This document shows, piece by piece, positions 53,383 to 64,000 of a stretch of DNA of 64,000 nt (within the stretch, counting starts at the first letter, position 1; the number at the start of each line of letters is the position of its first letter). The position numbers and the translations under genes are program-made. The stretch covers positions 1 to 64,000 of the forward strand of contig JAOVVO010000180.1 in the NCBI GenBank assembly GCA_028564675.1. The letters run 5' to 3'. The notes beneath the pieces were generated by a model. The model did no database searches, was not told where the DNA came from, and saw only the letters and a list, made by a program, of their open reading frames with translations. Source of the stretch: Onchocerca lupi (Eukaryota > Nematoda > Chromadorea > Rhabditida > Onchocercidae).

Positions 53383-56300
53383 ATGCGTTGTTCATTACAG
53401 CGATGCATTCTTGAGCAAAATATTAATGAAAAGTATAAGCAACTCAATCAGTATCGCCTTATGCAAGAAATTGGGCAGGTAATAATGTGATATTTCCAAT
53501 ACCTAAGTTTCAATTTAAAATTCATACTTAACTCCTAACTTATTTCTTACTCAAATTTTATTTATTCAAAAATGTTCTTGTTCGCTAGAAAAATTTACTC
53601 GTAAACTTTTATATCATTATCTAATCTTCTCTTTACGATGGATAAATCAAGATTATTTTCATATTCAAGCAATAAAGAATAATATTTTTAAGACGAAATT
53701 ATTTCAAAACTTCTTATTTTTTAATTCCGCTCTTTCTCTCAGATTTATTTGCAATTTTAGGGTTCGTATGGAATAGTGAAATTGGCTTATAATGAAAAAG
53801 ACAAAAATTTATATGTATGTTTTCTCTATATGCATTTAAAATTACAGGAAGAATATGAAAATTCAAAATTAATCCGAAAATTTCAGAAAGCATCGACTTG
53901 CGGCAATAATTCATAGAAGAATTAGAGAAACAATTTAGAAAATTTCCTTTGTAAATTGTCGAAAAATAAAATAATAAGAAAAGCTACGAATAAACAAGGC
54001 AAAGCTTAATTTACTGAAGAAGTTAAAAGATTTTGTTTCTTATAATCTATGTAAATAAAAATGTAAATGTTTTTTGTTCAGTTCCATACAACATTTCAAG
54101 TCCTTCACAGATTCATTTGAAATTTTGATACAACGTTGCATTCGAATAGACATGAATTTTTACAACAGCAAGAACCACTCTCCAGTCCGCAACTAGACTA
54201 CAAACCAAATTACAAATTATCAGATTTTTTTCCCCAATACAAGAAACGTGCGTTTTCGCTTTTCTTTCTTTTCCACTTAACCAGATTGAGCTACAGCAAT
54301 GGTGTATACAAAAATATGCACGTATTCGAATACAACATTGTGTCAAAACTTCAATACAATGAAAAAGAACTTTTGGAGATTTAAAATTTTTAATTAAACG
54401 AACATTCACATTTTTATTCATACAGATATTTATATTGACTAGCTGGAAATTTTCATTATTAATAAGCTGGACCGGGCCATGCTCGTGGCATTCTATTTAT
54501 GAAATGAATTTTGATATTTGAAGAAAAAAAAGAATAATTTAGGGCTTCATTTAATTAAAGAATTTAAATTCTGTTCAGTTTTTGTTGCAGGCGCTAAAAG
54601 TGGTCGATAAGATGAAATTGCTCAAAAATTTCGCATTCTTTCGTATGTCACACATTTCTTTTTTTTATTTTTTGTAAATGCTTGAACATTTTATGGATTT
54701 ACAAATTTGTCTATTCTGTAGGTCCTCCACCAATACGTCGGAATAGCAATTGCTCATCATTACGACAGGATCCTCTGCAAGCTGTGCAGCGTGAAATTGC
54801 AATTCTGAAAAAGCTCAATCATCCAAATATAGTGAAACTTGTTGAGGTAAATACAACAGATTTACTTATTTCAAGTAGACCCTTTCATACAATATTTGAT
54901 ATCGATTGCTTTTTTTCAAACTTATAGGACGAAAATTAAAATTTTTTAAAAAGAATCAAACACAGAAGTTGCCAATTAGGAACTAATTCTTTGATACATT
55001 CGCACGAGTTAAAAACGAACGGCTAAGTTGTGCAAGTTAATTTCAGGTATTAAACGATCCAAATGACAAATACTTCTACATGGTTTTCGAATTACTCGAA
55101 AATGGGTGAGTATAATTTCTTCAAATTAAATCTACAAGTTATAGGAAATAAGGTATTTTCAAGTTTTACCATTTGTTTTTAATACTATCAAATTAAATCT
55201 GGCAATTTTGTTCTTAATAAAATCATGATTTCATTAAATTCTGTTGAAACTATTTTTTGATTACTAATGGAAACTGTTTGAAATTAACGAATATTACCGA
55301 AAGCATTCTCAGGCCTGTTTTGGAAATTCCTACAGATAATCCATTAGATGAAAAAACTGCATGGACATATTTTCGTGATACCATCCGAGGACTCGAATAT
55401 CGTAAGAATTTCTTTTTTTTTTTCAAAGATTTTTTTTCTTTCTAAGTCATTTAATATATTATAATCATCTTTATTTTAGTTCATCATCAGAAAATAGTTC
55501 ACCGTGATATTAAGCCATCGAATTTATTACTCTCAGAAACAGGTCATGTTAAGGTTTGTTGCCCATCATTCGTTAAGCTTGTTTCTTACTATTTTAAATC
55601 AGAAATATTAGAATTTTCGATATATTTCAATGAATTATGTGTTTTCAACTTCTAATATCTATAATACAATTTTTTTATTTTTTCTGATTTCAGAAAATTA
55701 AAAAATTTTGTTGAAATTTTAAGGTTTTTCTCTCCTAGAAAAAATCTTTTGATTTTCCAATTTCAGATAGCAGATTTTGGGATTTCCTATGAATTTAAAG
55801 ATATTGATGCATTTTTGTCCGGGACTGCCGGAACACCGGCATTCATGGCACCCGAAGCACTCACAGGTCTGTCAATTTTGGAAATGTTGAATTTTCGAAT
55901 TCATTTGTTGGGTGCAGTTTAGATAATGGCTGAAATTCTATCTTCTACTGTGATCATTCTAGGGTTCATTTCTCAGACCTGTTCTAGCCATTAGTTGCCA
56001 TCATATTCTATTGAGTTATTAGTATATTTTAGTCTAAATAACCATCCCCAGAAGGTTTCACAATTTAAGTATTCAATTGATATACATTGCTATTTTCAGC
56101 ATTAAATTTCAGAAGATTCATCGTCATTTTACAGCGGCCGTGCACAGGATATTTGGTCTTTAGGTATCACATTATATGCTTTTGTGTATGGCGCAGTGCC
56201 CTTCTGGGATTCATATGTAATAGCTTTGCATAAAAAAATTAAAAATGATCCGATCAATTTTCCAGAAACGTAAGTTGCTAATTACTACTTAAGTCTTTCT

Positions 56301-57327
56301 ATAGTATTTATTATCCGTAATGATATTTTCAAATTTTTAATTCAAATTCTTGATTTGAAAATCATATTTTCGTTGAATGAATTCAGTTAAAAGATCATCA
56401 AGCAAATAGTATGAATAAATTGTAGTTTTTTTAGGCCCGTAATAAGCAAACCGTTGGAATTGCTGATTTTTAATCTGCTCAAAAAAGATCAAGGCTTGCG
56501 ACTTACACTGAACGAAATTAAGGTAATCAATCTATGAGATTTTTTCAATATTCTATATAGAATTCCGTATGAAGAAAAAAGTATGTTTATGAATTTTGAA
56601 TGTTAAATTTGAAAATTTTCCATTTTATGGTAAAAGTGTTTTGAGAAGTTTTTTTGAAATTTAAAAAATTATGTTAACGAAAAAATGGATGGTAGAAAAT
56701 TTTAAAGGAAAACATACGAGAGAAGACTACTGAATAATAATGAATGAAACTCATAATTTGTTTGTGTAATGTTAATTTTAATTAAAACCAAAAATGTTTC
56801 CGTAACTTTAGGAACATGAATGGGTAACACAAAACAATTGCTATCCGATGCCTTCTGAAGCCGAAAATTGTGAACTGATAACGGTAACAAATGAGGAAAT
56901 TAAAAACTGCGTGCGGGTCATACCACATTTGGATACGCTGATTCTTGTAAAATTTATGGTACATCGTCGAAGATTTGCCAATCCTTTTAAGTAAGTTTTT
57001 TCACTCAGTTTTCATAGAATTTTTTTAAAAAACGCAATTATGTAGATAATAAAATTGAATTGGTCGGAATAGTAGCATTCTTAGAATTTATCCATATTTA
57101 GACATAAAGCTTGTAATGAGAATCATTAATCAATAATTGATAGTGCTATTCCTATTATGATAATAATATTGAAGTGAACCAGTATGCTTTAATACAGGAC
57201 TGAGAAAAAGAATAACATTAACTTACGGAAGACATCATCAGAAAACATTTCATTTTCGATTGATGATGGAAATATTACCGATTCTGATACTAGCAAGTTC
57301 GTTTTTTTCAACATATTTCTAAATTGA
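53383..57327 (+). CDS. ckk-1: Ca2+/calmodulin-dependent protein kinase kinase (CaMKK), 12 exons
   Basis: CaMKK phosphorylates the activation-loop Thr of CaMKI/CaMKIV (CMK-1 in C. elegans) when Ca2+/calmodulin is bound. Exons with matching phase: 53383-53478, 53761-53814, 54591-54642, 54722-54846, 55047-55105, 55313-55401, 55480-55553, 55767-55866, 56113-56269, 56435-56522, 56812-56990, 57198-57327. They give about 400 residues. Numbered from the Arg codon at 53401: QLNQYRL at 14, Gly loop GQGSYG 25-30, VAIK-type lysine 47, the CaMKK-specific Pro/Arg insert RPPPIRR from 62, HRD Asp 162, DFG Asp 180, activation Thr in AGTPAF (Thr200) and MAPE 204-207. The autoinhibitory/CaM-binding segment VIPHLDTLILVKFMVHRRRF is at 328-347, ending in ANPF as in vertebrate CaMKK (GNPF). 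The RP insert and this tail exclude SNF1/AMPK and CaMKI. The start is set at the ATG at 53383, 33 bases after a TTTCAG (53344-53349). Cis-splicing at TTACAG|53401 with further upstream exons is an alternative. The C-terminus may extend (see 58149). Confidence 0.9.
54046..54426. mobile_element. Palindromic Helitron-like element, copy 3, inside a ckk-1 intron
   Basis: Both ends are the family's 5' terminus in inverted orientation: TCTATGTAAATAAAAATGT on the left and, on the - strand, TCTGTATGAATAAAAATGT on the right. Each arm continues for about 110 bases with GTTGCATTCGAATA and GTTGTATTCGAATA, so the element has long imperfect terminal inverted repeats around a unique centre (roughly 54165-54305). 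It lies between ckk-1 exons 2 and 3. It could be a foldback derivative or a MITE that shares termini with the family. Confidence 0.5.
54439..54492 (-). mobile_element. Possible Helitron 3'-end fragment next to copy 3
   Basis: On the - strand the sequence runs GCCACGAGCATGGCCCGGTC, then CAGCTT and an AT-rich spacer, and ends CCAGCTAG|T. It is GC-rich against an AT-rich background and finishes 12 bases before the 5' end of copy 3's right arm. A GC-rich block ending CTAG|T is the usual appearance of an animal Helitron 3' end. Only about 50 bases remain, so the assignment is tentative. Confidence 0.3.
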
Positions 57328-57622
57328 TCTCAGCAATATATCACAGAATTCCAAACTTTCACTATAATTAAAATTTTTCAAATTTGTAATTTATCTTTTT
57401 CACTAGCATGTGGCAGTAAAAGCATGAATTAATAGTTGCATTAGATCATAATGAATACAGAAATTCTTAATGCCCTAAGAGTTTTAGAGTTTATTTTTAC
57501 TAAATTTAGTTTCTTTTACCTAATTTATTTTTTGCTAAAATAAATTAGTTAGAAATTTTTTTTAAACTGTGGTGCGATCCTTATTACGAATGCTACCTGG
57601 AGAAACCAACTTCATCAGTAAA

Positions 57623-57628
57623 AATAAA
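57623..57628 (+). terminator. Possible ckk-1 polyadenylation signal AATAAA
   Basis: A canonical AATAAA lies about 300 bases after the TGA at 57325-57327. It would serve the shorter ckk-1 mRNA form. If the candidate exon at 58149 is real, this signal would separate the two 3' ends. Confidence 0.25.
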
Positions 57629-58148
57629 CATCGATTATTGAATGTATTAAGGCAGTGAAAATAATAAGATTTTTTAAGGACCTTACTTTTCGGTTGCATA
57701 ATGATGTTATTAGAAGCTTACTTTCAGATCGATGGAAATGTTGAATATCAAAACAAAAAATTTATTGCTAGATGCTGAGACAACAATCGGAAATGATAAT
57801 AGATAAGACTTGTTAGTCGAAATATTGGCATTTGATTTTGATCATTTCGATTGCTTTTCATGTTTGAAGAATTGGAAAGTTCAAGATTTTTGAGCTTTAT
57901 ATTTCAAGCTTGATGATTATTATGCTGAATTAGAAATGATATAACAATGTTAAACTGATCACACTTATCAATTGGAAATGATCTTTAGATGACCAAAGAG
58001 CTGATTATCAACGTTAGAAGCTTCATGACTGATTTAGTAATTAATGTAAGGAATGAAAATTTCCAAAATATACGAGATACAAGAATTTAACGTATTAGAG
58101 AAAAAGAATGTAATGGATATTATTTGCATTTTTAAGGCACAAATTCAG

Positions 58149-58245
58149 GTGTCAGTCTAGAAACTGTCAACAGTTTTACTCTAAAAATCTTAATGGTCGC
58201 GCTGAAGATGGCGTAACTCTTAAAACTTCCAATCAAATCGTGTAA
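58149..58245 (+). CDS. Candidate alternative last exon of ckk-1
   Basis: The segment follows the acceptor AAATTCAG. One completing base then 31 codons (starting CQSRNCQQFYSKNLNG, ending LKTSNQIV) lead to TAA. Its phase matches a GT (GTTCGT) at 57297 inside the final ckk-1 exon. Splicing there would replace the ten-codon extension FVFFNIFLN-TGA, which looks like intron read-through, and give a protein of about 422 residues. A similar weak donor (GTTCGC) is certainly used in lit-1 at 34292. The hydrophilic composition suits a CaMKK C-terminal tail, but I recognise no homologous sequence. Confidence 0.4.
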
Positions 58246-61200
58246 TTTTAAATTTACTATCTTCTACCCGCTTAATTATAAAACTGGTCAAATTGTGATT
58301 GTTTTGAAATTAAAATCTGTAACTTAAACTGCTAGTTAAAAATTTTCCTTTCCTTTCATATGCTGCAGTAATAATTTGTTCTCCGAATTGTCATATGCAG
58401 TGTTGATAAGCTGTTGATTGGAATCACTGGTATTTGCATGCTTTGAATGGTAAATTGTATTTGATAACTAGCAATCAATCAATGATTGCTATCAGTCATA
58501 AGCAGCTCATAATTGATATGATCTGCTGCATTTTAATATTGCAAGTATTGGACAACGGAAGCAATGTTTTTAGCTATATCTTTATTTATTTAATTATAAA
58601 TAATTTTTCCTGTTGAATAGACTAGGTAAAAAGCAAAAATTGAATCAGACATTCTTTTCATACTGACATTATTTTTTTCAAATAATCTCCAAAATGTCAA
58701 TTTTAGAAAATTGTTAAAGGAAGAAGTTAAATTTGATTTAAAATTGAAGCGAAATAACAAGTGAAATTTATCAAAACTTAATTGAAAATGAAATTTATCT
58801 ATTGTTTATTAGCATTTTGTGGGTGAGTGATAGTTAGCTGTGATACTGATAGTACGAATATCTAATAAAGATGAGGATTTGAAATTGGAATGTCAGAATA
58901 TTTTTCATTTTTAAGAATTAAGATTTAATTCTGTAATGAAAATGTAATATTAAGTTAAAAATCCAAAATTGATTCATTTGATTATTTTAATAATTGGTTG
59001 AATGTAAGACCTTAAATGACACCGAAAATTAAATATTTTATTTGCCTTTACATTTCAGAATAAATCTTTGATATTTGAGAGATATATTAAACTTTGAGAA
59101 CAAAAAACTGGAGCAAGAATGAGCAGTAATTTTACCACATTATAAAAATAGAGATTTCATTTTTTTTTTCAAAATTTTTCTTCTCAATTTTGCCTTAATC
59201 TTTTCAATAACAAAAGCATTCCTTGCATGTAATTTTTTCAATTCTCACTTTTTTTAAACCTATCCATAAGTGAATCTTACACGTTTTTGCAATTTATTTC
59301 TACCAGTTTTTTTGAATGTTAAGGGATGTGTTTGAATAATTCGCAATTTTGATTAAACAAAATTGTTAAAAATAAAATGCTAAAGAAAGTGATGATTCAA
59401 ACAGAGTATGGCGAGCAGAAAAATCAAATAATAGGTCAAATTCAATTTTTCAAAATCTGGAAATAGAGTTGCAAATTTTGCTAGAAAATCTTTAGATTCT
59501 TCAGCATTTTCAGAAAATATTTTATACTTTTCAAACTATTGCAGAAAATTTGAAATATAAGTCAAATCTACACACGCTAGATTTCCTCCTATTCTTCTGG
59601 TTCGATAGCAAACCGGATGAAAAAGTCAATGATTTTTTCAAATGATTATGAGAATTTATTAAAGCTTACAAGAAGTGATTAATCCTGAAGCTATTGAAAG
59701 AAATACACAATTAATTTGAACGCAAAATAGATCATTTTTAATTCATAAGCAAGCAATGATTATGATGAAAAGAAAATTGATTTCAAAATTAATTTAATTA
59801 TTCATTCAATCATTTAGAGCTATTTATTTTTAGATAATATTTTATAGCAGTAGAAAAAAGTATTGATGATGAAGCATGAAGCGAAGTTTCATCACCAATA
59901 CATTAATTCAGCCGTCATTTGTTAATAGACCATGGTTGAAACTAATTACGTATAAAATTCAAAAAAATTTAATTTCCACCAGAAAAATAACATATTATTA
60001 CTTTGTTCCCGACAATGCTATAGAACTTTTTCGAACTTCCACCAATTTTATATTGGTTATGAATTATATTTGATGTGATTCACAGAAAACTTTTTCAAAC
60101 TATCTTTGCAACATCTGTAATGCAAGTATTCTTCAAAATTTTCAATATTTGGAACTTTATCAATTGGGATTTGCTAAGTGATGGATATCATAAGTCTTGT
60201 TCAGACGATTAATGCTCCGACGCATCTTTATTGCGGATATCTTTCTGACACTATCTAGTATAAATCTTGAAAACAGATGGACATTAGCATATCAATCTCG
60301 ATATCTTACTCTATTACTAAAAAAATCAATACTGATGGCACTTCTCAACTTTGGAACCAACTTTATTGTCAAATATATCATTCTAATAGTATCTCTGTCA
60401 AACATAAGTAGAAAAAATTGAGATATTTGTCAAAATTCTCTTATTTTTCTAGATTAAGTCAAAATATTTCATACATTGCTTTTCTTTCTTCATATTATCC
60501 ACTTTGTTCTTAAGGCTACTTAAAACATTACAAATTAATTAATCTTTCAAAAATATTTATAACACTTGTAAACAAAAAGTTAAAATGAATGGCGTACGAT
60601 ATTGGGAGAAAGATCGATAGTCAAGTCACATTTTCGAAAATTCACTCGGAATATGTTCCATCAAAAAAAAAAAAAACTAAAAGACCAAAAACTAAACAAA
60701 AACTAAACTAAAACTAAACTAAACATTCCAAACATATTTCTTCAAGTTAATTTGAATTAGCACAGGGATAGTTCGATATAATGCACTACCAGTAGTTTAT
60801 CCCATTCTTTTTATTTCGGAGAAAATAGAAATTTAAAGCATCGAAAATTTTAAAGAAGGCACAAATTTCAGATTATTTATTCGAAATTCAACAAAAATTT
60901 AAATTTGATAATTCTTTTTCTTGTAGCTGCCATCAATGTTATAAAAAAATTTGTTTTTGAGAGTAATTTTGAAAGGTTCTGGAACAGTTATAGCATCTGT
61001 CACTTTTGAACTCATTAAATAGTAAATTGGTCTTGATATACAAGACCCTAAAAATTAGAAAATATGCACGCCTTGAAATGAATTGACATTCGATAGTATC
61101 TGATGAATGGCACCTAAAGTCTTGGATAACAATGTAACTAGATCTAAATTTTCTACGAAACTCATAATAAAAACAATTTTTTATACCAGCGAATCTGAAA

Positions 61201-62860
61201 ATCTCAGAATCTTACACTTGCTTTTTTCTTATATTTATTAATCTTTAATACTAACAAATAACAATCATTATACAAGTTTGCGGAAAAATAAATTTGGAAA
61301 AACTGGCACAATGTTTCCAAATTTCTCGAATTATCACCAGTTCCGACTAAGCTAAAATAGATATGTCTACTTCTAATGAACATTCGAATTTTCTTGAAAA
61401 GTTATTATTATTTGATAATCCGATAAAATCAAAAATGAATGGCCTCACATGTATATTTTTTAAAAACCAGACAAAAGTATTACTTAGTTTATTTTAAAGA
61501 ATTCTGCATTATTTAAAATATCTCTGGAATGAGAAATTCATCTGAGTATTCCCGGTTTAAGTTTTTAAACTGGGAATTTATTGCTAATTCAAGAAGGATC
61601 TAGATAGTGTTGAAATGAATGTTTTTTTTTATGCAACAGAAGTAAGAGAATTAGAATAGCAGAATCTGAAAAAAGCTTTTGCAATTTTTCTAAAAGTAGT
61701 AAATTTGAACTCTCAATAATAGATGGCCATAGAAAATGCAAGACGTTAAATTCTGGGATTTTTTTAATTTGATGGGAAATCTATTCAAAGTTTAAATAAG
61801 GATTGGTATTTGTCACGAACAAGAAAAAGAAACTGAGTAAGTCGGAAGAAATCATGCGGGGGAATATATAATTCCTCAGAAAAGCTAAAAATCAAGTGAA
61901 GTCACACAAAATTACAGATTTTTTAAATAAGATTGAGATTTTTTATGAATAAGCACTCGTGCTTAGCTGTGTCTATGAGATAATTTAGCTAATGAATTTG
62001 ATAATTCAAGAGAGACAAAAAACTCTGAAAATTATTTTTGGTTTTTAATCTAAATCATTTCTAAATCCAGGCAATAAGCAGTTTTTTCAAATCATAGTTT
62101 ACTTTCTATCCAAAAATTCCATATTAAAAAATTATTTTATGCAGTCCTATGTGAATTTGAAAAATTTTTCAAATATTTTACGATAAAGCAAATTATTCGC
62201 ATTACCAAATGAATTTTCTTAATCCTAATTTGGAACTGTCTAAAACTGATTTAATGCCTTAGCCTTAATGAAACAAACGCATCTTATAAATGAAAAAATC
62301 TCCAAAATATTCAAATCAGAATCCTCTCAGAATCACTTGCCTTGTGCTAGGGTTGGCATTAGCAGAAACATTACGGTCATTCTCAATGTGAATATCAACA
62401 GATTTTTACATTTACTAATTCCAATCTTTACTCGGTTTCCCAAAATTCTCTTCAATTTGAAATGTTATGTCAATGTTTTCTATCAAACTGCAAAACAGAT
62501 TTTAAGCGATTTCCTAGAGATTCTCTAAAATTCTTTAAAGTTGACCGATGTGAGATGAGCGACTTATGCATCTCACTTCTCATAAAGCCGCATTTTCCGC
62601 AAATTATGAAGCCGATTAGTGCAAAACATGAATTGACCTTCGACCTTTTTCATTCACTATTCATCATAAGTGTCTTTCTTCCCTAAATCTAAAGCAGAAT
62701 TGCTAGTTACAGTCTTAGGTTCCACGAATTTTATATCCCAAAATGAACGAAGCACAGTTCGTGAACATATATGTATATATGTGTGTGTACCTGTGGATCA
62801 GTAATGTCACTACAATTTAAGAAAACTAATTAATGCATGCACAGAGACATAGCCGAAGCA
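58246..62860. other. Intergenic DNA downstream of ckk-1
   Basis: AT-rich sequence with scattered short frames and the ACTAAA repeat. No phase-consistent exons, RNA genes or large repeats are visible. Confidence 0.55.
60664..60724. repeat. Poly(A) followed by (CTAAA)n
   Basis: A run of 13 A is followed by ACTAAA-type units to 60724. It is a simple repeat in the 3' intergenic region. Confidence 0.85.
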
Positions 62861-63200
62861 ATGAAACATAACACCTCTCCTCCGTCTCTATCTTCTTGCA
62901 CGCGTGCAAACACCCTCCAGAACTACCGTATCCCCTGTCTTGCAGGGAAGACAAATCCCTCCATTCATCTCACAACGTTCGTTGAAACCAAGAAAAAAAT
63001 GAACTCCTAGCAAGACACAAGAACAAAATACAAATCAATCACTAATTATTGCGAGGTAGAAAACCCTCTCTACGAAAGAAGCAAAGGATATAATCCAGTC
63101 CCACCGCCCACCTCACAATAAAAACGAAACCACTTCACCCTGACCGACAGACTTACATAATCTCACTATTCCATCAAAACAGTGCGAACGCCCATCACCT
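62861..63200. other. Composition island, C-rich on the + strand, of unknown role
   Basis: About 340 bases are richer in C and GC than the flanks, with CTCC/CCCACC words and the 14-base palindrome TTGCACGCGTGCAA (62896-62909). A short potential hairpin pairs TCCC with GGGA around 62931-62948. No long open frame crosses it. On the - strand it is G-rich and could be the 5' flank or promoter of a gene outside the window. Confidence 0.4.
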
Positions 63201-64000
63201 ATCATGATTATTTATATTTTCTCTTATAATAACTTCAAGTGGGTTTGAGAAGAGAAAGATGTATTGACGCGAAAAGAGACAGCAGCAGTTGAGAAAGAGT
63301 CTTGCATGTAGATTACTCGCTCAGATAAATGTTAAAGCCTTCAAAGGCAGTACACATCATTAGAATCGTTGAATTTGTTGGATTCTCATCCTCTTAATGA
63401 TTAAATTAATGAATTAATTATCTGAATGATTGATTCTTTTGCTGGAAATATTTGTACTTATTTTTGTCATTCAGAAAGCAACTTTTGTATATTTTTCAGT
63501 GCCATATGTTTTTTATTTGTTGAGAGATTGACCAATATTCGAATACTGCAATTTTGAGAAGTCAGATTAAACCAGAACAAATTAGCCAGAAGTCCTTCAA
63601 GACCGATGATCCGTCGTAACTATCATTGACTCTGTTTGTTGTTTCACTGCATATTTTATTCCGGCAAATTTACATCCAAAAAACTTTGCTGATCAATTAA
63701 GATATTGTTGCCAAAATTTGAAACTTCACATTTTTGTTCTTCCCAAATGAAGTAATAAGATATTTAATTATAACTTTCTAAAATTCATACAATCTACGTT
63801 CTCTTAACAGCAAGGCATTTAAAAACTGTTCCTGACAGCTTATTACAAAACTGGCTCTTGCATCAAACCTAAATTTGACTATGCATTTAAACGGATTTAG
63901 ATTTATTTGAAGTTGAGCGATGCAATCTTTTTGATTAACACCATATTCGTAAATTGCGAGTAGTCAACTGTGACTTACAGTAACCATAAACTTATTGATA
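63201..64000. other. Right-edge AT-rich DNA
   Basis: No gene, repeat or RNA is recognisable in the last 800 bases. Confidence 0.5.

Noticed and set aside
39242..53383. lit-1 and ckk-1 as a nematode operon
   Set aside because: Same strand, but 14 kb apart. Operonic genes are normally separated by a few hundred bases to a few kilobases.
53279..53482. 67-codon ORF overlapping the first ckk-1 exon
   Set aside because: Out of frame with the kinase. The CaMKK sequence is in the neighbouring frame.
1..64000. Search for tRNA, rRNA, CRISPR, SL RNA and common microRNA seeds
   Set aside because: No tRNA B-box-like element in a cloverleaf context, no SL1 sequence, no spaced direct repeats, and no familiar mature microRNA seen by eye. 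A covariance-model scan was not possible.
1..64000. Insertion of bacterial (Wolbachia-like) DNA, common in filarial genomes
   Set aside because: No long bacterial-type ORFs or recognisable bacterial proteins on either strand.

Overview
The window is AT-rich eukaryotic DNA, almost certainly from a nematode and most likely a clade III (filaria-like) worm. Coding sequence lies in short exons, with introns of about 100 bases to 2 kb that end in the nematode-type acceptor TTTCAG. Two kinase genes on the + strand can be assembled exon by exon with consistent reading phase, and both look like single-copy animal orthologues. The gene-poor remainder carries long poly(T) tracts, simple repeats and short mobile-element remnants. 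There are no long bacterial-type ORFs, tRNAs, rRNAs or CRISPR arrays.

Layout. 1-15.9 kb: non-coding, with a Helitron-like element at 543-1058, a 60-bp tandem duplication and a perfect hairpin. 15.9-31.0 kb: sparse sequence with three phase-compatible candidate 5' exons of the first gene (15878-15984, 20756-20868, 24465-24512), the last beside a GC-rich simple-repeat island. 31021-39242: 13 exons of a Nemo-like kinase (LIT-1/NLK), from a Ser/Ala-rich leader through the whole kinase domain to the conserved NLK tail. 39.2-53.3 kb: intergenic, with a TTGAG-type minisatellite and a cluster of TTACGTAA-like sites. 53350-57327 (perhaps to 58245): 12 exons of a Ca2+/calmodulin-dependent protein kinase kinase (CaMKK, C. 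elegans CKK-1 type), probably starting at an SL trans-splice site. 58.2-64 kb: intergenic, with a base-composition island near 62.86-63.2 kb.

The two kinases act in different pathways: LIT-1/NLK in Wnt/MAPK control of TCF, CaMKK in the calcium-calmodulin-CaMKI/CREB cascade. They lie 14 kb apart in the same direction, so nothing suggests an operon. The least expected finding is a family of Helitron-like elements (5' A|TCTRTRT..AATAAAA, one copy with a clean CTAG|T 3' end). One copy lies in an intron of each kinase gene and a third is at the left edge of the window. Two copies share a translatable segment. I see no clear undescribed multi-gene system.
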